From positions 5,049,930-5,113,929 of the forward strand of contig NC_066337.1 of assembly GCF_022539315.1 (NCBI RefSeq): a stretch of DNA of 64,000 nucleotides. Reading direction: 5' to 3'. The stretch is from Serinus canaria. Lineage: Eukaryota; Chordata; Aves; Passeriformes; Fringillidae. Within the stretch, counting starts at the first letter, position 1, and each line of letters opens with the position of its first letter. The translations under genes and the position numbers were made by a program. Positions 38,501 to 48,098 of the stretch are shown here, piece after piece. The notes under the pieces are model-generated. The model did no database searches, was not told the DNA's origin, and worked only from the letters and a program-made list of their open reading frames with translations.

Positions 38501-41500
38501 CCCAAGCTGCAGCCACCCCACCTGGCAGGAGTCTGGGAGCTTTCTGCTCCAGCTCACAGCCATTTCCAGGATGCCCTGGCAGGTCTGGGGCTGCTCTCAC
38601 CTTCCTTGACAGACTGCACGAAGACGGGGTTGTCCCCGCTGACCGTCAGCCCGAAGCCGTTCTCATCCCGCTGGATCACCACACACCTCTGCACCAGGCC
38701 TGGGGACACAGGGGCACCACAGGGAGGGCAACACACAGAGACACAAGCCAGGCATCAGTCCAAAACCTTATCCTCCCAGATAATCACCCAGTGCTCAAAG
38801 GAACGGGGACACCACGGCACAGAGGAGAGACAGGAACAGGGCAGCAGTCCAGAAATGGAGAGGGATGTCAAGACAGGTCAAGCTTATTGCTCCAGCTACA
38901 CAAAACAGAGATGCAGACAGCTCTGGCACATCAGACACAACCTGAGGGAAAAGCAGCTTTTCAAGAAGAGCAGCAGTACCCACACCAAGGAGCAGGATTT
39001 CTTTTGTCTGCATTAATAGCTCAGGAACACCTCACAGGTTCTACAGGCTGCTCTAAAACAGAAGCACAAATCCCTCAGAGTAATATGAGAGGGGTTGGGC
39101 TAAAACAGATTTATTGATCAGAAGTTCTCCCAATTCTCAGCCCAAATCTCCTCCTGGGGCACCTTCTGCTCCAGGTGAAATGTTGCACAGAGCCAGAACA
39201 GCAGAGGTGAAGAAATACAAGCCACATTTAACTGTCCTGAACAGGATTTCTGGAGGAAAGACCAGTCCAGGGCCAAAATCCCAGGAGATGAGTTTGAATG
39301 TGCCCCTCCTTTAATCTGCTGTGAGACATCAAAGCCAACTTGTTTTGTTTCCTGGTATACTCAGCATAATGGGAACACAAATGCAGAGCTAAATTCATTT
39401 AGTAGGTGCAGCATTTGGACCAGGTGGGATGCTGGGGATGTCTTTTGTTCCCCTGGAAATGGAACAAGGGAAGGGCAAAGCACAAGCAAGCAGCAGCACT
39501 GGCAAAATCCTTGCCAGGAACTTTCCTAGGAGCAGCTGCAGAAATCCTCCCAAAACAAAGCCCTCATCCTGGAAAGTGACTTCAGGAACTCTGGAAATGC
39601 TTTCCAAGGTGATCTCCATCACCTTTATTTCCAGCAGCTTGCTCTGCTCTTCCATTTCTAAAGGCTCAGCAGGCAAAGTTCCTGCACTGGCACCTCGAGA
39701 AGGAAATCAGAGCTGTCCCAAATCAGATTCCAGAAGTGCAGCAGTTTTGTCTGGTGTGGAGGGAACAGGGGGAATTGGGAAGATGCTGTCCCAGCCAGAC
39801 TGGCTTTTCTGGAATGAGCTTTAAGGTATGAATGGAGCAGAGCAGGGAGTCATTCCCCTGTCTCACACTGCTCCCAAAGCACCAGGGCTCCTCTCACTGC
39901 TCTGCAGCAACTCCCCATGGAAATGAGCAGCCCCAAGAGCCAACGCTGCCTGCCCAGCCAGTCCTGCCCAGATGAAAATGGGTGTGGGAGCAGTGGAAAA
40001 AGGATTCCAGGACTTCTCCAGCACCATCACATCCCAGGAATTCCCCTCCTGCCAACAAAGCAGGAGCAAAGCACGGGATAGCTGCTCTGCAGGGCTGGGG
40101 AGAGGATGGGAAGGGAATCCCCCCACCTTTCACCCCCTGTGCACAGGGAGAGGTGAGGAAGGAGCCTCTCCCTCCTGCACCTCCCCTTCTTTTATATGAC
40201 CAAGCTTCTTGAAGTCTCACTTCCCAAGAATGCTCCCCGGGGCTGGGGTGTGGGAATTGGTGCTGCTGGAGAGGAACAGCTCCTGAGCACTCCCTGGCAG
40301 CCCCAGAGCTCCTGAGCAAGGCACCAAACCCAGCTCTGGGCTCTCGAGGACTGGCCTTGGTTAAGGGCACAGCACAGCCCTGAGCCTGCCCTGCATCTCT
40401 TTGTCTCCAGTTCTCTTCATCAGTAAATCCAAAGAAATTGAACTTCCTCCTGATGCCAAAGCAGTGCCCACATAACGTCAACTGACCTGGCAGAGGATAA
40501 CTGGATTTAACTCAAGTTTATTCAAGTTAAACTCTTTCAGACCTGCAGTTTCACCCAAGACCACCTCATAAATGTAGAATGGAGAAACAAATGGAATTAG
40601 GACAGCTCGACCTGAAATTAGTGCATAATTGCTTTTTCCTGTACTTGTTTTCTTCAGATAAGGGACACCTAACCCTTCTAATCCAATATAAAAGGCTGAA
40701 ATGAGGTAGAGGAGAGAGCACATTGACAGAGACACACTTGATAGTGATTTTAATGAAATTACCTGGAAGTTTTCTGAGATAACACAGTGACCTGCAGAGC
40801 TAGATCAGCTCTGACAGCACTCCCTGCCTGAACCAGCCTTCAAGTTCTTTTACTCTGCTCATTTTGAAATATCCCACCCATGATATTTCACTTTTTCCAG
40901 CTGAAACTCAGTGAGTATCACAAAGTCATCAGATTTCATCACTGATAGTACTCAAAATAAAATTAATAATCATCTTACTCCCAGTTTTTCTTTCCTTAAC
41001 AATATCTTTATGTTATAAGGGAAGAGGCATCACTTAACTATGCTTAAAATCAGTCTCTGTTTGTGTCTGGAGTGGATTCCTAAAATTCTGGAGGAAAAAT
41101 CATCAATTTTAATGTTTTCTGTCCTCATGGAGATGAAAATTCCCCCAAACTCACCCAAGCCAGGAGAACAACAAAGCAGCCAAACCTGTGCTGGAGTGAA
41201 AGAGGTTAAAATTAAAAGTGAAAGCAGAGAGAAAAGCTGCCAGGGAAGCTGAGAGGAGCTTCAATAGGTGGCACTCGTCCCTCTCCCTGCTCCAAGAGCT
41301 CTTTGGGATGGTGGAAGGACAAAGTCTGGACTTCCCAAGGTCACTGACAGCCCAGGGCCAAAATAATTGTCTCTAACAGCCTGGCCAGACACATCTGGGC
41401 TGCCCAACAGCTGCTCTGGGAAGCTCATTTTTCTTTTTCCCTTCCCTACATTCCTATTTGGAAGTTATTTAACAATATAGGAATTTCTTTAGCAACAAAC

Positions 41501-44500
41501 AGAGAAGGGGCTCACTCTAAAAACTCCTCTCCTGACTGAGAGGATGGAGAGACCAGGATGGGCCAGGCTGGGGGCAAGCTGGGCCAGTGGAAGGTGACCC
41601 TGCCCATGGAACAAAACCATTCTTAAGGATCCTTCCAACCCCACACCAGCCTGGGATTCCATGGGATGTGAATTCCATCTCCCAGTCCAGTCCAAGCCCA
41701 GGAGCTGAGATCTGGGAGCTAAAACCTCCCCTGGGGCATGAGACCACCATAGGAAAATGCAGTTTAATAGAGGGAGCTGGAATGAATCATTCCATCAACA
41801 GAAAATCCAAACCTCTTGGGGTTTTGAGAGTGGCCAAATGCTTCACTTCATTTGGGAAGATCTTTGTCCATAAAATATTGTCAGAAATGCTGCTCCACAA
41901 GGAGAACCAGAACTTTTATAAAGGTGAATTTCTCTGGAAAAATGGTGGCCACAACATAAAGACACAAAGCTGATAAGGACTGCAAAAAAGCCCTGGGGAG
42001 AGTAAGTTTCCATTTCAAAACATCTCAAATCTGGGGTTTCAAACCAAGAACCAAAAACTTATCACAAACTTGGAGAAATTATGTGAAAGAGTTGGTGTCC
42101 AGTCCAGGCCAATATTCAGGCCAGAAATTGATGATTGCTAAATATAAAGGAAGATATTTTTGGAGAGCAACCAAGTTGTGAGGAAGAGGAAAGAGAAGCT
42201 GATGCCTCACCTACTGCCCTGAAAGGTAATTTCGGTTTTAAGTTCATTTAAGAGATGAAAATGCTACTTTGAGAAAAAGATACAGGAGATCACGGCACTA
42301 ATTAGCAAATTACAGCAGAACAAACCACGCTCATTCTCTCCCCTGATAATCTGAATTTTGTTGAATACACAAAGATGAGAAGGTTGGGTTTATGAATGAA
42401 AGAGAGAGCTGAGAGCTTTATGTCACCACAAATTAATTTCTTTCCATTAGAACAATTCCCTCCATGAGCACTCTGCCCCTTCAAGCTGCTCACACACTTC
42501 AGGAAATTCTGGCTCCTCAAATAAAAATTTCAAGAGGTGAGAACAAACAGCCACCAAAGCCACTCCTCCTCCTCCTGCTGTCACTCCAGCCCTGCCTGTT
42601 ATTCCCTCTGCAGTGGCCAGCCCCCATCCACTCAGCAGAGAGGAAAATATCAGTGCAGCATTTCTCCTTGGAGGGCTTGGAATAGTTTGGTGCCTTCCAA
42701 AGCAAACAGCAGAGCCCTGCAGACATTCCAGAGAAACCTGGGAACAGCAGACAAAAGGCAGGGTGAGGAAGGAAAGATGAGTGGGAGCTGCTCCTGGGAT
42801 CCTGGGAATGGGGACAGCATCTGCAGGAAGCTGGGGGGAAGTCAGAGCTCCCAAGAGGAAGTTCTGTTTGGGAAGTCAAAGCTCCCATGAGGAAGTTCTG
42901 TTTGGGAAGTCAAAGCTCCCATGAGGAAGTTCTGTTTGGGAAGTCAGAGCTCCCATGAGGAAGTTCTGTTTGGGAAGTCAAAGCTCCCATGAGGAAGTTC
43001 TGTTTGTCTCTGGGAAGTCAGAGCTCCCAAGAGGAAGTTCTGTTTGGGAAGTCAGAGCTCCCATGAGGAAGTTCTGTTTGTTTCTGGGAAGTCAGAGCTC
43101 CCAAGAGGAAGTTCTGTTTGGGAAGTCAGAGCTCCCATGAGGAAGTTCTGTTTGTCTCTGGGAAGTCAGAGCTCCCATGAGGAAGTTCTGTTTGGGAAGT
43201 CAGAGCTCCATGAGGAATTCTGTTGGGAAGTCAGAGCTCCCATGAGAATTCTGTTTGGGAAGTCAAGCTCCCATAGGAAGTTCTGTTTGGGAAGTCAGAG
43301 CTCCCATGAGGAAGTTCTGTTTGTCTCTGGGAAGTCAGAGCTCCCATGAGGAAGTTCTGTTGTCTCTGGTCCCTGCCAGGCTGGGGCAGTTGGATCAACA
43401 CAGAGATGTCCCAGCAAATGTTTCCTGTCATTAACCCAGAGCACCTCCAGCACTCTGTGGGGAAGCAGCACCAGGCAAAAACGAGCCCAGGGCTCTGGTG
43501 ATCCTGGCTGAGCTCCAGAGCCCCAGGATCAGCCCCAAATCCCTGCTCTTCCTGCTGTTCCCTGCGAGGGTGGCAGCAGCAATGACAAGCCGCAGCAAGC
43601 CAGCTCTCCCCGAGACAGGTTTCCATCAAGGCACCCTCCAAAGGTGTTTACAGCTCCTGAAGGAACACTCTCACACCCTCAGGAACGTGACTATCATATT
43701 ACTTTGCTTTTTTCAAAAAAAAAAAAAAAGAAGTGTGTGATTCAAAATTCCAAGGGAAACGAAGAGATCTCACAGAAAGAACAGGACACACCTCCCCAGC
43801 TGCACCAGCTTCTCCTAACATGCCTGGGTTGGCTCAAACTCTTCAGGGTTGGTGTTGTTTGGTTATTTTTTCATGTTTCTTGCTCTGACAGCATCACTCT
43901 GTATTCCAGAGGTGGGTTAAGGAGCTGGAGCACGGCCATGAACACCTGGCAGTTTTACTGCAGTGGAATGATAAAGCTGATGATTCTGGAAGAGTCACTG
44001 CATCCAAAATCCCACAGCAGGTTTAGCAATTTGCTGAACAGATTAAAATCAGAAAGTGTCACAGGCTGCTTTAAACATGAATTAAATAAAATAGAAAAAA
44101 CCAGTAAAGGAAAAGAAAGGCAACCCATGGCTGGAGTCATGGAAAAAAGAGTTGGAAATAGGAAATGCAGCCAGATTCAGCCCAAGTCCAAGGGGCTGAA
44201 GATGCTGATAGGATCCAAAAAACAACCTGTGAGTCCTTACTGCCTTCTAGATTCTAAGGTCTGAATGCAAACATCTCCAGGACTGGAAGTGGAACAAGTG
44301 CCTGGAGCAGGGGAATTTCAGAGCCCCAGGAGTGAAGAGCTGGCAAAGCTGAGGGAGCACAGGGGCCCCTCGTGGGGTAGGGATGGGAATATCCATCCAT
44401 CCATCCTGTGGTGTGGAGATGGGAATGTCCCCATCAGGATATCCCCATCCTAAACTCGTCACTGCCCAGGAGTGCAGGGTCACCCCCTCTCTCTGGGACA

Positions 44501-47500
44501 GGGAATAAGTTCACATCCTCTCACTTACTTAAATTATTCAGACACATTTTTCCATTTCTGTCAAAAGGAACCGACAGAGAACCCCTACAAACAATGAGGG
44601 AGAATATGGCCCAGACTTTCCTGCAAGCACAAACCCCTTTGGGAGCTGTGCCCTCCCTGCCAGGAGCACCTAGTGCCACCTCCACAGGTGCCACATTTCA
44701 CATTTCCAGCCCAAGCTGAGAGGTAAAACAGGATGGAAGGGCAGCTCTGGCTGTTCTGGGCTGCAGAGCCTTTCCAGGCTGAGGAATCCCTGCTGAATTC
44801 TTGGGCCAAACCCCTCAAAGACAGCTCCAAACCCTGTCCCTGCTGCTCAAACCCCCAGGAAACCCTGCCTGGCTCAGGAGGGAATGCCTGAGTGGGTCAA
44901 ACCCTTAAAGACAGCTCCAAACCCTGTCCCTGCTGCTCAAACCCCCAGGAAACCCTGCCTGGCTCAGGAGGGAATGCCTGAGTGGGTCAAACCCTTAAAG
45001 ACAGCTCCAAACCCTGTCCCTGCTTCTCCCCCAGGGCCTGAGGGCAGCAGAGCCCCCTGGCCTGGTTCAGGGCCTGACCTTCAGCCCCTGGCAGAAGGAG
45101 CAGCTCAGATGGGCACAGCCCAGCAGTGCCACCTCCACAGGTGCCAAACTGAACATTTTCCAGCCCAAGCTGAGAGGTAAAACAGGATGGAAGGGCAGCT
45201 CTGGCTGTTCTGGGCTGCAGAGCCTTTCCAGGCTGAGAAATCCCTGCTGAACGCTTGGGCCAAACCCCTCAAAGACAGCTCCAAACCCTGTCCCTGCTGC
45301 TCAAACCCCAAAGAATAGGGGGAATTCCCTCCAGGCTTAGGAGGGAATGCCTGAGTGGGTCAAACCCCTTAAAGACAGCTCCAAACCCTGTCCCTGCTTC
45401 TCCCCCAGGGCCTGAGGGCAGCACAGCCCCCCTGGCCTGGTTCAGGGCCTGACCTTCAGCCCCTGGAACAGCTCAGATGGTCACAGCCCAGCAGTGACAC
45501 CTCCACAGGTGCCTGACTGAACATTTTCCAGCCCAAGCTGAGAGGTAAAACAGGATGGAAGGGCAGCTCTGGCTGTCCTGGGCTGCAGAGCCTTTCCAGG
45601 CTGAGGAATCCCTGCCTGGCTTAGGAGCTGAACACCTGAATGGGTCCAAACCAGCTCCAGACCCTGTCCCTGCCTCTCCCCGGGGCCTGGGGGCAGCCCA
45701 GCTCACCTGGTGGCCCCGCTCACCTCCAGAAGGAGCAGCTCAGGTGGCCCCTGGGGCTCGGCAGTGACACCTCCACGGGTGCCAAACGGAATAAACGATC
45801 ATTTTGCAGCCACTAGCACGGTACAAGGTGAGAACTGAAGCAGGATGGAAGGGCAGACCCTGCTGCAGAGCCAACCATGCAGACCAGGGGAAGGGAAAAG
45901 CCTGGGATTCACAGACAGGAGAAGCAGGAGCTGCCCAGGGGGAGGCTCAGCTTTGGCTTACCATACGTCTCGGATCTACTCTCCTCAGAACTAGACTTTG
46001 TCTTCTTGGAGGAGCTATCTGCACGAGAGCAGGAGAAAAGGAGAGAGAGATATAGAAAATATGGAGACCAAACATGAGGAAAAAATAAAAATAAAAAAAA
46101 AACAAACTTCATGAAAAAAACCAAACAAACAAACACAGACTCGGATTTATCGGGTTAAATCGTGCAAAACACAAATAAGATGTGAACAAAACACAGGTGG
46201 AACATTTGGAATCAGGGTGAATGATACAGGGAGAACACAGGTAACAGCACACAGAATCTGTTACAGGAGCTAGGACACGACCACAGGAGCTCTCTGCAGT
46301 AAAACAGATAAAAACCACTCCAACACAAGGCAGGGTTCCTCCCAGAGCCAATACCCAGCAGTTCAGCATCCTCAATTCACCCCTTAAATAATAGAGAAGG
46401 ATTTTCTGCAGGCTGCACTGCAGAGCTCCATGCCAAAGCACGGGGCCAGGTAACAGCTCTCAACTCTGCAAATTAAGATTACAGGATTTCTCAAGCTTGT
46501 TTCTGGAGAAATTAAATTCCTTCCACAAAAGGAAAGCCTGAGAGCTCCCCCAACCTGAAATAATTTTACATTACCTGTCCCAAAGGACAAAGGAGAAGAA
46601 GATGAGCACTAAACCAGTTTTTTCCCCATTAAATGGGTATTTAAAGCCCATTTTCATTTATTTTGTGCACTCTAGAAGGACTCATGCAGCCAGGGGCAGA
46701 AACCATCACCAGGGTGGTTTATGAACATCAGCCTTGTGCACAAAAATCCCCACATCCTCCAAGCTGTGCCCCCCTTCCAGTCACCCCCACACCCCAGGGA
46801 AAAGCCAGACAGGAAAAATGCACCTTGCATGGGGCCAGGGGGCTCAGGCAGGAATTCCAGGAGCAGGAATTCCATGGGGGAATGCTCCAGAGAGAACAAG
46901 AACCCTGTGTGCACCCTCATCTCCCTCACTTCACTGAAATCAAAGCAGGCTGAATCAAAGCAGATCCTTTAAGCAAATCCTTTAAAAGGAGGAGTTTCTC
47001 TTCAAGGGCTTCACCTTGGGGAGCACAAATTCACTTTGCAAAGGGTAAAGAGGGATCAAAATCGACCAAAGAACAAAACAAACCCCCCCAAAATTAAAAC
47101 CCCAGCAGGGAAACTCAGCCCTGGCTGGGCCAAGCACATCTCCAATTCCAGATTGCACTGAAGAACTCCTCACAGCTAATTACAGCCTTTGCCTCCTGAC
47201 TCTGCTGAAAGTGGAAGTTGGTACAATTATTTACTGATACACTAATCCAGGTGGATGATGAGGGTGTTGAAAATCAAGCCCACATTCATTCCAATGCCCA
47301 CACTGCCTCTGCAGAACAACACAGCTCTGAAAACCACATTAAAACCATTTTTAATCCACTTCCCAGTGCTTTGGTTTGGGTTTTTTCCCCTGGGATTTTG
47401 GGATTTCACCTGTGGGATCGAAGTCGTGGGTGCTGCTGCAGCGTTCAACCTTCTGCTTCTTGTCTGCTGGAGACTCTCTGCTCAGAATGCTGCCGTGTCT

Positions 47501-48053
47501 GGGGCACAGAAAAGCAAAATATCCTCACACCAGAGCCCCCAGGAGCTGCCTGAGCGCTCACACAGAGCTCACCCAGCTCTGCTGCCCACCAGAAATTCAC
47601 ATTAAAGCACAGGCATCGAGTTGCCTTAAAACATTTATTGCCAGGCTGAATTCAGAGGGGAAAATGATCTCCCCTGCAACCTCTGGGATGGATCCAAGGC
47701 TCCAGGAACTCCAGAACTGGTAACAGCAAGTGCATTCTCTTCAGCACTCTGCACCAGCACATATTTTATCTTAAAAACCAAATAAATTTAATGAAAAAAA
47801 AACCCTCCTGAAATCTTCAACCTCCCAGCAAACTTTAAATATTTCAGCCTGCCAAAATTAAAGATTCAGGATGTGCCCAGAAGGGAAGGACCTGTCCCAG
47901 CAGTGTCCCCCTCCTTCCCACCTCAAAGCCCCCAGCCACGTCACAGAATGCAAATGGTCACCCCAAGCCAAGGACACCACCAATAAATCGATTTTTGGCA
48001 CCTCATCCCCACCTGGATATTGATTTCCTCACATCTGTAATGGGCACTACAAG

Positions 48054-48098
<45 letters not shown>

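Noticed and set aside
39894..40481. 195-codon minus open frame in intron 4
   Set aside because: No recognisable domain, no matching splice phases to exon 4 or 5, ordinary intronic composition.
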